Shown here one piece after another: positions 36,670-47,735 of a DNA stretch of 64,000 nt. The stretch is from Blastomussa wellsi. Taxonomy: Eukaryota; Cnidaria; Anthozoa; Scleractinia; Plerogyridae. The notes under the pieces were generated by a model. It did no database searches. It was not told where the DNA came from and saw only the letters and a program-made list of their open reading frames with translations. Numbering within the stretch: the first letter of the stretch is position 1; each line of letters opens with the position of its first letter. A program made the translations under genes and the position numbers. The DNA is taken from assembly GCA_947652115.1 (NCBI GenBank), contig OX393562.1:31075734-31139733 (forward strand). Direction: 5' to 3'.

Positions 36670-37268
36670 AGGTACAGATCTAGCGTGTAAAAAAGAAATT
36701 ATTTCTAGTCTTTGTGAAGCGCATCTTTCGGCACTCTCTTTCTCCTGGCATATATCTTGATGAATTGCAAGAACTTTAGACGAACGACCCGCCAACTCAC
36801 GGTGGAAGAAAATAAACCCCGACATGGATCGCCCGCATTAACCAAGGCATAATCCTTAGGAAATATCTTAGAGTAGGGGACGAGTGGATGGCGAGTCGGT
36901 GGTTGACATGGTAGAGACGAAGGCCTAAGCTGCAAGGTTTAGTAAAGTTGGAACTGCATGGTTAAGACACGTCCTTGTGAAAGAGAGAGGTAGAAAGACT
37001 GTTTTTAAAGCATTGGCCCGGACAAGGGCAATGGCAAGAGGAAGACAAGAGCCCACTTGCAGAAGGATTGCAGAAAAGCAGAGAGCCAAGGTGATGCGAA
37101 TGAGATCCGGTGTAGCCAGGCAGCAGCGAAGAACATAGAGCGTTGGTCAGAGAGCATGATGGCCTTATGTGCCGGCTGGCGTGACGAGAGATGATTACGG
37201 TTGGAAGCAGAAACTTCTATCTGCCTGAAGGTATTATTAATTTTACTTGAAACTTTGAACATTGTTGA

Positions 37269-37329
37269 GGGGAATTAGCTCAAATGGTAGAGCGCCCGCT
37301 TAGCATGCGGGAGGTGCCGGGATCGATAC
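37269..37329 (+). pseudogene. 3'-truncated tRNA-Ala(AGC), unit 14
   Basis: AGC anticodon; same truncation. Confidence 0.85.
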
Positions 37330-37800
37330 TTTTGTTCTATTAATATGCATCTATAGGATCTACTTTACATTTTTGTACTTCGTCTGTGCTTTATTCTCTC
37401 AATTAACTGTTCCTTTGTCACTTTTACAAAGAGGGCTTCTCTATTTAGCATCTAATATGTTCCACCAGTTTGAATGGGCTCCACCCGACTTTAATACATC
37501 ACATTTTCATCCCTTAAGGTTCTATTTTAAAGCGCTGCCCCTTTTACGTGCCAATTATTGCACACAGTGTAACAGTACTGCCTTTAAACAGATATCGAGG
37601 ACGGCACTTTGCCATCTCAAATAAAGAATCTCTTCCAGATCATAGTTTATCTTTTGTTGTAGAGTGAACTTGTTTGGAGAATACGGACTCCGATCCCAGT
37701 TAACATTTTATATTGACAATATAATTTTTTTGCACGGATATAAAAAATCTTCGTGATAAATGTAGATTGATAGCACATTTTTCACTACGAAAAGGATAAC

Positions 37801-37873
37801 TGGAGAATCCGGGTAACGATCCCGGTACCTCTCGCATGCGAAGCTGGCGCTCTACCATTTGAGCTAATCCCCC
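37801..37873 (-). pseudogene. tRNA-Ala(CGC)-like, unit 15, with stem mismatches
   Basis: Anticodon stem CCAGC / GCGAG, the same double mismatch as units 6 and 7; T loop ATCGTTA. Confidence 0.7.
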
Positions 37874-38473
37874 ATACATCTATAACTTTTCTTGTAAATG
37901 AATCAAATTAATGCAGCTGAAATTGTAGACAAAGGTAGCTTACCCCGAAAGATGACACACATGCGGATACTTTGCGCTTAAATTTTATCAGTGTCACATG
38001 CCAAGATTCTTAGTTGTCTCCGTTCCCCTTTCCAATGTTCAACCCGTTCATGGTAAAGGATTGTCTTTGCAATATGTTGGGAAGTTGAATATAGCGGAAA
38101 ATAGGCGGGAGAGAAAATGAATAAATTTGGTAATACTGCCAGCAGTTTGGACGACGATTGTAGACCTTTCTGTTAAACCAGACACCACTGAACCTGTCCA
38201 ATGCTCGTTCAGGCAGATTAGTCGGGCTCCTGCTTCAGACAATGACATCAAACTTTTCTTTAGCAGAGATAATAGGTTATCAAAATTGGAAATAGTCGCC
38301 AGATATAAATGGTTTAAGTGTTGTTGAAGAAGGTGAGTATAGCCAGCCAAACCGGAAACTGTCTCTTACACAGTCCATGCCTGCTCTCTGGAAAAAGAAT
38401 TTTATTTAAAGACATTTTAGGATACGGACTTCCACCCCTATCGTAAATGGCAAAAAAGAAAAATAGGACTAAG

Positions 38474-38546
38474 TGGTCCGTGTGAGGGTCGAACTCACGA
38501 CCTTGGCGTTATCAGCACCACGCTCTGCCGACTGAGCTAACGGACC
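38474..38546 (-). tRNA. tRNA-Ile-GAT: tRNA-Ile(GAT), unit 15
   Basis: Intact cloverleaf. Confidence 0.92.
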
Positions 38547-39146
38547 AGGTACAGATCTAGCGTGTAAAAAAGAAATTATTTCTAGTCTTTGTCAAGCGCA
38601 TCTGTGGGCAATCTCTTTCTCCTGGGCATATATCTTGATGAATTGCAAGAACTTTAGACGAACGACCCGCCATCTCACGATGGAAGAAAATAAACCCCGA
38701 CATGGATCGCCCGCATTAACCAAGGCATAATCCTTAGGAAATATCTTAGAGTAGGGGACGAGTGGATGGCGAGTCGGTGGTTGACATGGTAGAGACGAAG
38801 GCCTAAGCTGCAAGGTTTAGTAAAGTTGGAACTGCATGGTTAAGACACGTCCTTGTGAAAGAGAGAGGTAGAAAGACTGTTTTTAAAGCATTGGCCCGGA
38901 CAAGGGCAATGGCAAGAGGAAGACAAGAGCCCACTTGCAGAAGGATTGCAGAAAAGCAGAGAGCCAAGGTGATTCGAATGAGATCCGGTGTAGCCAGGCA
39001 GCAGCGAAGAACATAGAGCGTTGGTCAGAGAGCATGATGGCCTTATGTGCCGGCTGGCGTGACGAGAGATGATTACGGTTGGAAGCAGAAACTTCTATCT
39101 GCCTGAAGGTATTATTAAGTTTCCTTGAATCTTTGAACATTGTTGA

Positions 39147-39207
39147 GGGGAATTAGCTCAAATGGTAGAGCGCCCGCTTAGCATGCGGGAGGTGCCGGGA
39201 TCGATAC
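39147..39207 (+). pseudogene. 3'-truncated tRNA-Ala(AGC), unit 15
   Basis: AGC anticodon; same truncation. Confidence 0.85.
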
Positions 39208-39678
39208 TTTTGTTCTATTAATATGCATCTATAGGATCTACTTTACATTTTTGTACTTCGTCTGTGCTTTATTCTCTCAATTAACTGTTCCTTTGTCACT
39301 TTTACAAAGAGGGCTTCTCTATTTAGCATCTAATATGTTCCACCAGTTTGAATGGGCTCCACCCGACTTTAATACATCACATTTTCATCCCTTAAGGTTC
39401 TATTTTAAAGCGCTGCCCCTTTTACGTGCCAATTATTGCACACAGTGTAACAGTACTGCCTTTAAACAGATATCGAGGACGGCACTTTGCCATCTCAAAT
39501 AAAGAATCGCTTCCAGATCATAGTTTATCTTTTGTTGTAGAGTGAACTTGTTTGGAGAATACGGACTCCGATCCCAGTTAACATTTTATATTGACAATAT
39601 AATTTTTTTGCACGGATATAAAAAATCTTCGTGATAAATGTAGATTGATAGCACATTTTTCACTACGAAAAGGATAAC

Positions 39679-39751
39679 TGGAGAATCCGGGTAACGATCC
39701 CGGTACCTCTCGCATGCGAAGCTGGCGCTCTACCATTTGAGCTAATCCCCC
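39679..39751 (-). pseudogene. tRNA-Ala(CGC)-like, unit 16, with stem mismatches
   Basis: Same double anticodon-stem mismatch as units 6, 7 and 15. Confidence 0.7.
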
Positions 39752-40351
39752 ATACATCTATAACTTTTCTTGTAAATGAATCAAATTAATGCAGCTGAAA
39801 TTGTAGACAAAGGTAGCTTACCCCGAAAGATGACACACATGCGGATACTTTGCGCTTAAATTTTATCACTGTCACATGCCAAGATTCTTAGTTGTCTCCG
39901 TTCCCCTTTCCAATGTTCAACCCGTTCATGGTAAAGGATTGTCTTTGCAATATGTTGGGAAGTTGAATATAGCGGAAAATAGGCGGGAGAGAAAATGAAT
40001 AAATTTGGTAATACTGCCAGCAGTTTGGACGACGATTGTAGACCTTTCTGTTAAACCAGACAACACTGAACCTGTCCAATGCTCGTTCAGGCAGATTAGT
40101 CGGGCTCCTGGTTCAGATAATGACATCAAACTTTTCTTTAGCAGAGATAATAGGTTATCAAAATTGGAAATAGTCGCCAGATATAAATGGTTTAAGTGTT
40201 GTTGAAGAAGGTGAGTATAGCCAGCCAAACCGGAAACTGTCTCTTACACAGTCCATGCCTGCTCTCTGGAAAAAGAATTTTATTTAAAGACATTTTAGGA
40301 TACGGACTTCCACCCCTATCGTAAATGGCAAAAAAGAAAAATAGGACTAAG

Positions 40352-40424
40352 TGGTCCGTGTGAGGGTCGAACTCACGACCTTGGCGTTATCAGCACCACG
40401 CTCTGCCGACTGAGCTAACGGACC
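40352..40424 (-). tRNA. tRNA-Ile-GAT: tRNA-Ile(GAT), unit 16
   Basis: Intact cloverleaf. Confidence 0.92.
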
Positions 40425-41025
40425 AGGTACAGATCTAGCGTGTAAAAAAGAAATTATTTTTTAGTCTTTGTGAAGCGCATCTGTGGGCAATCTCTTTCTC
40501 CTGGGCATATATCTTGATGAATTGCAAGAACTTTAGACGAACGACCCGCCATCTCACGATGGAAGAAAATAAACCCCGACATGGATCGCCCGCATTAACC
40601 AAGGCATAATCCTTAGGAAATATCTTAGAGTAGGGGACGAGTGGATGGCGAGTCGGTGGTTGACATGGTAGAGACGAAGGCCTAAGCTGCAAGGTTTAGT
40701 AAAGTTGGAACTGCATGGTTAAGACACGTCCTTGTGAAAGAGAGAGGTAGAAAGACTGTTTTTAAAGCATTGGCCCGGACAAGGGCAATGGCAAGAGGAA
40801 GACAAGAGCCCACTTGCAGAAGGATTGCAGAAAAGCAGAGAGCCAAGGTGATGCGAATGAGATCCGGTGTAGCCAGGCAGCAGCGAAGAACATAGAGCGT
40901 TGGTCAGAGAGCATGATGGCCTTATGTGCCGGCTGGCGTGACGAGAGATGATTACGGTTGGAAGCAGAAACTTCTATCTGCCTGAAGGTATTATTAAGTT
41001 TCCTTGAATCTTTGAACATTGTTGA

Positions 41026-41086
41026 GGGGAATTAGCTCAAATGGTAGAGCGCCCGCTTAGCATGCGGGAGGTGCCGGGATCGATAC
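41026..41086 (+). pseudogene. 3'-truncated tRNA-Ala(AGC), unit 16
   Basis: AGC anticodon; same truncation. Confidence 0.85.
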
Positions 41087-41558
41087 TTTTGTTCTATTAA
41101 TATGCATCTATAGGATCTACTTTACATTTTTGTACTTCGTCTGTGCTTTATTCTCTCAATTAACTGTTCCTTTGTCACTTTTACAAAGAGGGCTTCTCTA
41201 TTTAGCATCTAATATGTTCCACCAGTTTGAATGGGCTCCACCCGACTTTAATACATCACATTTTCATCCCTTAAGGTTCGATTTTAAAGCGCTGCCCCTT
41301 TTACGTGCCAATTATTGCACACAGTGTAACAGTACTGCCTTTAAACAGATATCGAGGACGGCACTTTGCCATCTAAAATAAAAGAATCGCTTCCAGATCA
41401 TAGTTTATCTTTTGTTGTAGAGTGAACTTGTTTGAAGAATACGGACTCCGATCCCAGTTAACATTTTATATTGACAATATAATTTTTTTGCACGGATATA
41501 AAAAATCTTCGTGATAAATGTAGATTGATAGCACATTTTTCACTACGAAAAGGATAAC

Positions 41559-41631
41559 TGGAGAATCCGGGTAACGATCCCGGTACCTCCCGCATGCGAA
41601 GCGGGCGCTCTACCATTTGAGCTAATCCCCC
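41559..41631 (-). tRNA. tRNA-Ala-CGC: tRNA-Ala(CGC), unit 17, A58-to-T variant
   Basis: Stems paired; T loop ATCGTTA. Confidence 0.75.
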
Positions 41632-42231
41632 ATACATGTATAACTTTTCTTGTAAATGAATCAAATTAATGCAGCTGAAATTATAGACAAAGGTAGCTTA
41701 CCCCGAAAGATGACACACATGCGGATACTTTACGCTTAAATTTTATCAGTGTCACATGCCAAGATTCTTAGTTGTCTCCGTTCCCCTTTCCAATGTTCAA
41801 CCCGTTCATGGTTAAGGATTGTCTTTGCAATATGTTGGGAAGTTGAATATAGCGGAAAATAGGCGGGAGAGAAAATGAATAAATTTGGTAATACTGCCAG
41901 CAGTTTGGACGACGATTGTAGACCTTTCTGTTAAACCAGACAACACTGAACCTGTCCAATGCTCGTTCAGGCAGATTAGTCGGGCTCCTGGTTCAGATAA
42001 TGACATCAAACTTTTCTTTAGCAGAGATAATAGGTTATCAAAATTGGAAATAGTCGCCAGATATAAATGGTTTAAGTGTTGTTGAAGAAGGTGAGTATAG
42101 CCAGCCAAACCGGAAACTGTCTCTTACACAGTCCATGCCTGCTCTCTGGAAAAAGAATTTTATTTAAAGACATTTTAGGATACGGACTTCCACCCCTATC
42201 GTAAATGGCAAAAAAGAAAAATAGGACTAAG

Positions 42232-42304
42232 TGGTCCGTGTGAGGGTCGAACTCACGACCTTGGCGTTATCAGCACCACGCTCTGCCGACTGAGCTAACG
42301 GACC
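42232..42304 (-). tRNA. tRNA-Ile-GAT: tRNA-Ile(GAT), unit 17
   Basis: Intact cloverleaf. Confidence 0.92.
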
Positions 42305-42905
42305 AGGTACAGATCTAGCGTGTAAAAAAGAAATTATTTCTAGTCTTTGTGAAGCGCATCTGTGGGCAATCTCTTTCTCCTGGGCATATATCTTGATGAA
42401 TTGCAAGAACTTTAGACGAACGACCCGCCAACTCACGATGGAAGAAAATAAACCCCGACATGGATCGCCCGCATTAACCAAGGCATAATCCTTAGGAAAT
42501 ATCTTAGAGTAGGGGACGAGTGGATGGCGAGTCGGTGGTTGACATGGTAGAGACGAATGGCCTAAGCTGCAAGGTTTAGTAAAGTTGGAACTGCATGGTT
42601 AAGACACGTCCTTGTGAAAGAGAGAGGTAGAAAGACTGTTTTTACAGCATTGGCACGGACAAGGGCAATGGCAAGAGGAAGACAAGAGCCCACTTGCAGA
42701 AGGATTGCAGAAAAGCAGAGAGCCAAGGTGATGCGAATGAGATCCGGTGTAGCCAGGCAGCAGCGAAGAACATAGAGCGTTGGTCAGAGAGCATGATGGC
42801 CTTATGTGCCGGCTGGCGTGACGAGAGATGATTACGGTTGGAAGCAGAAACTTCTATCTGCCTGAAGGTATTATTAAGTTTCCTTGAATCTTTGAACATT
42901 GTTGA

Positions 42906-42966
42906 GGGGAATTAGCTCAAATGGTAGAGCGCCCGCTTAACATGCGGGAGGTGCCGGGATCGATAC
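42906..42966 (+). pseudogene. 3'-truncated tRNA-Ala relic with AAC anticodon, unit 17
   Basis: Loop TTAACAT. The flank 3' of it is about 14 bp shorter than in other units. Confidence 0.85.
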
Positions 42967-43424
42967 TTTTGTTCTATTAATATGCATCTATAGGATCTAC
43001 TTTCGTCTGTGCTTTATTCTCTCAATTAACTGTTCCTTTGTCACTTTTACAAAGAGGGCTTCTCTATTTAGCATCTAATATGTTCCACCAGTTTGAATGG
43101 GCTCCACCCGACTTTAATACATCACATTTTCATCCCTTAAGGTACGATTTTAAAGCGCTGCCCCTTTTACGTGCTAATTATTGCACACGGTGTAACAGTA
43201 CTGCCTTTAAACAGATATCGAGGACAGCACTTTGCCATCTAAAATGAAAGAATCGCTTCCAGATCATAGTTTATCTTTTGTTGTAGAGTGAACTTGTTTG
43301 GAGAATACGGACTCCGATCCCAGTTAACATTTTATATTGACAATATAATTTTTTTGCACGGATATAAAAAATCTTCGTGATAAATGTAGATTGATAGCAC
43401 ATTTTTCACTACGAAAAGGATAAC

Positions 43425-43497
43425 TGGAGAATCCGGGTAACGATCCCGGTACCTCCCGCATGCGAAGCGGGCGCTCTACCATTTGAGCTAATCCCCC
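43425..43497 (-). tRNA. tRNA-Ala-CGC: tRNA-Ala(CGC), unit 18, A58-to-T variant
   Basis: Stems paired; T loop ATCGTTA. Confidence 0.75.
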
Positions 43498-44097
43498 ATA
43501 CATGTGTAACTTTTCTTGTAAATGAATCAAATTAATGCAGCTGAAATTGTAGACAAAGGTAGCTTACCCCGAAAGATGACACACATGCGGATACTTTGCG
43601 CTTAAATTTTATCAGTGTCACATGCCAAGATTCTTAGTTGTCTCCGTTCCCGTTTCAAATGTCCAACCCGTTCATGGTAAAGGATTGTCTTTGCAATATG
43701 TTGGGAAGTTGAATATAGCGGAAAATAGGCGGGAGAGAAAATGAATAAATTTGGTAATACTGCCAGCAGTTTGGACGACGATTGTAGACCTTTCTGTTAA
43801 ACCAGGCAACACTGAACCTGTCCAATGCTCTTTCAGGCAGATTAGTCGGGCTCCTGGTTCAGATAATGACATCAAACTTTTCTTTAGCAGAGATAATAGG
43901 TTATCAAAATTGGAAATAGTCGCCAGATATAAATGGTTTAAGTGTTGTTGAAGAAGGTGAGTATAGCCAGCGAAACGGGAAACTCTCTCTTACACAGTCT
44001 ATGCCTGCTCTCTGGAAAAAGAATTTTATTTAAAGACATTTTATGATACGGACTTCCACCCCTATCGTAAATGGCAAAAAAGAAAAATAGGACTAAG

Positions 44098-44170
44098 TGG
44101 TCCGTGTGAGGGTCGAACTCACGACCTTGGCGTTATCAGCACCACGCTCTGCCGACTGAGCTAACGGACC
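44098..44170 (-). tRNA. tRNA-Ile-GAT: tRNA-Ile(GAT), unit 18
   Basis: Intact cloverleaf. The rest of this unit is the first to show clear decay toward the right edge. Confidence 0.92.
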
Positions 44171-44744
44171 AGGTACAGATCTAGCGTGTAAAAAAGAAAT
44201 TATTTCTAGTCTTTGTGAAGCGCATCTGTCGGCACTCTCTTTCTCCTGGGCATATATCTTGATGAATTGCAAGAACTTTAGACGAACGACCCGCCAACTC
44301 ACGATGGAAGAAAATAAACCCCGACATGGGTCGCCCGCATTAACCAAGACATAATCCTTAGGAAATATCTTAGAGTAGGGGACGAGTGGATGGCGAGTCG
44401 GTGGTTGACATGGTAGAGACGAATGGCCTAAGCTGCAAGGTTTAGTAAAGTTGGAACTGCATGGTTTAGACACGTGCTTTTGAAAGAGAGAGGTTGAAAG
44501 ACTGTTTTTACAGCATTGGCACGGACAAGGCCAATGGCAAGAGGAAGACAAGAGCCCACTTGCAGAAGGATTGCAGAAAAGCAGAGAGCCAAGGTGATGG
44601 GAATGAGATCCGGTGTAGCCAGGCAGCAGCGAAGAACATAGAGCATTGGTCAGAGAGCATGATGGCCTTATGTTCCGGCTGGCGTGACGAGAGATGATTA
44701 CGGTTGGAAGCCGAAACTTCTATATTCCTGAAGCTATCATTAAG

Positions 44745-44912
44745 TCAGGGGCGTAGCGTGGGATTTTGAAGATGTACGCACGAGAATCAATTTTTCCTAA
44801 GCACCGAAGGTGCTTACAACTAGGACGTTCTGGGGGCATGCTTCCTCAGAAAATTTTGAAATTGATGGTCTCGAAAATGCAATCTCCTGGTTTTTCTGAG
44901 GGGGGGGAGGGG
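44745..44912. mobile_element. Transposon-like insertion replacing part of units 18/19
   Basis: Unit homology breaks after CTATCATTAAG and is replaced by a foreign segment starting TCAGGGGCGTAGCGTGGGAT, containing CACCGAAGGTG and ending in a G run. Homology resumes inside the next tRNA-Ala(CGC). The truncated Ala gene and several hundred bp of unit are missing, so insertion came with a deletion. The element resembles a nonautonomous DNA transposon, but its ends are not defined by a target duplication. Confidence 0.55.
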
Positions 44913-44917
44913 GCGAG

Positions 44918-44948
44918 GCGGACGCTCTACCATTTGAGCTAATCCCCC
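44918..44948 (-). pseudogene. tRNA-Ala(CGC) 5' fragment, unit 19
   Basis: Only the 5' acceptor strand, D arm and the start of the anticodon stem remain, next to the inserted element. Confidence 0.7.
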
Positions 44949-45472
44949 ATACATGTATTACCTTTCTTGCAAATGAAACAAATTAATGTAGATGAAACTG
45001 TAGACAAAGGTTGCTGTTTCCGTTTTCCTTTCCAATGTTCAACCCGTTCATGGTAAAGGATTGTCTTTGGTATATGTTGGGAAGTTGAATATTGCGGAAA
45101 ATAGGCGGGAGAGAAAATGAATAAATTTGGTATTACTGCCAGCAGTTTGGACGACGATTGTAGACCTTTCGTTAAACCAGGCAACATTAAACCTGTTCAA
45201 TGCTCGTTCAGGCAGATTAGTCGGGCTCCTGGTTCAGATAATGACATCAAACTTTTCTTTAGCAGAGATAATAGGTTATCAAAATTGGAAATAGTCGCCA
45301 GATATAAATGGTTTAAGTGTTGTTGAAGAAGGTGAGTATAGCCAGCCAACAAGGAAACTCTCTCTTACACAGTTCATGCCTGCTCTCTGGAAAAATAATT
45401 TTATTTAAAGACATTTTAGGATACTGACTTCCACCCCTATCGTAAATGGCAAAAAAGAAAAATAGGACTAAG

Positions 45473-45545
45473 TGGTCCGTGTGAGGGTCGAACTCACGAC
45501 CTTGGCGTTATCAGCACCACGCTCTGCCGACTGAGGTAACGGACC
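45473..45545 (-). tRNA. tRNA-Ile-GAT: tRNA-Ile(GAT), unit 19, D-arm variant
   Basis: The D stem reads CCTC instead of GCTC, breaking one pair and altering the A box. The rest is intact. Function is doubtful. Confidence 0.75.
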
Positions 45546-46147
45546 GGATACAGATCTAACGTGTAAAAACGAAATTATTTCTAGTCTTTGTGAAGCGCAT
45601 CCTGTCGGCACTCTCTTTCTCCTGGGCATATATCTTGATGAATTGGAAGAACTTTAGACGAACGACCCGCCAACTCACGATGGAAGAAAATAAACCCCGA
45701 CATGGATCGCCCGCATTAACCAAGACATAATCCTTAGGAAATATCTTAGAGTAGGGGACGAGTGGATGGCGAGTCGGTGGTTGACATGGTAGAGACGAAT
45801 GGCCGAAGCTGCAAGGTTTAGTAAAGTTGGAACTGCATGGTTAAGACACGTCCTTGTGAAAGAGAGAGGTAGAAAGACTGTTTTTACAGCATTGGCACGG
45901 ACAAGGCCAATGGCAAGAGGAAGACAAGAGCCCACTTGCAGAAGGATTGCAGAAAAGCATAGAGCCAAGGTGATGCGAATGAGATCCGGTGTAGCCAGGC
46001 AGCAGCGAAGAACATAGAGCGTTGGTCAGAGAGCATGATGGCCTTATGTGCCGGCTGGCGTGACGAGAGATGATTACGGTTGGAAGCAGAAACTTCTATC
46101 TGCCTGAAGGTATTATTAAGTTTCCTTGAATCTTTGAGCATTGTTGA

Positions 46148-46208
46148 GGGGAATTAGCTCAAATGGTAGAGCGCCCGCTTAGCATGCGGGAGGTGCCGGG
46201 ATCGATAC
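46148..46208 (+). pseudogene. 3'-truncated tRNA-Ala(AGC), unit 19
   Basis: AGC anticodon; common truncation followed by TTTT. Confidence 0.85.
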
Positions 46209-46679
46209 TTTTGTTCTATTAATATGCATCTATAGGATCTACTTTACATTTTTGTACTTCGTCTGTGCTTTATTTCCTCAATTAACTGTTCCTTTGTCAC
46301 TTTTACAAAGAGGGCTTCTCTATTTAGCATCTAATATGTTCCACCAGTTTGAATGGGCTCCACCCGACTTTAATACATCACATTTTCATCCCTTAAGGTG
46401 CGATTTTAAAGCGCTGCCCCTTTTACGTGCCAATTATTGCACACAGTGTAACAGTACTGCCTTTAAACAGATATCGAGGACGGCACTTTGCCATCTAAAA
46501 TAAAAGAATCGCTTCCAGATCATAGTTTATCTTTTGTTGTAGAGTGAACTTGTTTGGAGAATACGGACTCCGATCCCAGTTAACATTTTATATTGACAAT
46601 ATAATTTTTTTGCACGGATATAAAAAATCTTCGTGATAAATGTAGATTGATAGCACATTTTCACTACGAAAAGGATAAC

Positions 46680-46752
46680 TGGAGAATCCGGGTAATGATC
46701 CCTGTACCTCCCGCATGCGAAGCGGGCGCTCTACCATTTGAGCTAATCCCCC
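46680..46752 (-). pseudogene. tRNA-Ala(CGC)-like, unit 20, T arm degraded
   Basis: The T arm reads CAGGG-ATCATTA-CCCGG, with a stem mismatch and a changed loop. This is the last recognisable Ala-CGC copy in direct orientation. Confidence 0.65.
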
Positions 46753-47440
46753 ATACATGTATAACTTTTCTTGTAAATGAATCATATTAATGCAGCTAAA
46801 ACTGTAGACAAAGGTAGCCTACCCCGAAAGATGACACACATGCGGATACTTTACTCTTAAATTTTATCAGTGTCACATGCCAAGATTCTTAGTTGTCTCC
46901 GTTAATTCCCCTTTCCAATGTTCAACCCGTTCGTGGTAAAGGTTGCCTTTGCAATGTGTTCGGAAGTTCAACATTGCGGACAATGGCCAGGAGAGAAAAT
47001 GAATACATTTGGTAATGGTACATTTGGACGTCGACAGTTGTAGGCCATTCTGTTAAACCAGACAACACTGAACCTGTCTAATGCTCGTTTAGGCAGAATA
47101 GCTGGGCTCCTGGTTCAGGTAGGTTATTAAAATTGGAAATAGTCGCCAGATATAAAAAGGTAAAGTGTTGTTGAAAAAGGTGAGTAGCCAGCCAACAAGG
47201 AAACTCTCTAGATCTCTTACACAGTCAATGCCTTCTCACTGGAGAAATCATCATATTTAAAAGACGTTTTAAGAAATGGAATTCTCCTATCGTAAATGGA
47301 AAGAAAGTAAAATAGGCCTAAGTGGTCCGTGTGAGGGTCGAACTTACGCTCTGCCGACTGAGCTGATGGAGTAGACGTGCGAAAAAGGAATTACATTCAG
47401 TCTTTGTGAAGAGCATTCTGACGTCACTCTACTTTTCCTG
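46753..47440. repeat. Decayed last direct unit (unit 20)
   Basis: Homology to the unit continues with many substitutions and indels, for example the loss of the segment around the AATGACATCAAAC words and the presence of a deleted tRNA-Ile. Confidence 0.7.
47323..47369 (-). pseudogene. tRNA-Ile relic lacking the anticodon arm
   Basis: The 3' half (GTGAGGGTCGAACTTACG on the plus strand) joins directly to the D-arm part (CTCTGCCGACTGAGCTGATG); about 26 bases including the anticodon arm are gone. Confidence 0.7.
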
Positions 47441-47469
47441 CCAGTTGTCATGAAGCTCTTCTTAACTTC

Positions 47470-47735
47470 TAATTTCATTCAGTCTGGTTCCAGGAAGCTC
47501 TATTGTTTCAGGGCTGGTTCCATTGTTACTATTGTTTGTATATAATTTTCCCAGCCAATCCCATCAGACGTTCCGAAGAGGTTCGTGGCAACACTTTCCT
47601 GCAGACATAGGGGGCTTGTTCGCAGCTCTCTAGAACCCCTAATTTCATTGGATCTTAATAGCACTCGGCTCGAAGGTTTTAGGGCTAGGGTCCATTGTTA
47701 CTGTTGTTTGTTTGAATAATTTTTTATATTCGTGC
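47470..47735. repeat. Degenerate direct duplication between direct and inverted units
   Basis: CTAATTTCATTCAGTCTGG...GGCTGGTTCCATTGTTACT (from about 47478) and CTAATTTCATTGGATCTT...GGGTCCATTGTTACTG (from about 47638) are related copies about 160 bp apart. No gene is seen. Confidence 0.5.

Larger units (their letters stand above)
11218..47440. repeat. Tandem array of about 19 tRNA-bearing units of 1.85-1.88 kb
   Basis: The order Ala-CGC(-), Ile-GAT(-), truncated Ala-AGC(+) recurs through the array. Distances between successive Ala-CGC genes are 1846-1852 bp for the first units and 1877-1880 bp for most later ones. The difference is mainly a block of about 27 bp containing GCACGGATATAAAAAA, which is absent ahead of units 2-5. 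Units are nearly identical by eye, differing by scattered substitutions shared between particular units. The left edge is a decayed partial unit (11218-11520), and unit 1 differs from the rest at several sites. The right edge decays from about 44.7 kb. All open frames of 60-114 codons inside the units are judged noncoding; several are literal translations of the tRNAs. Confidence 0.95.
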
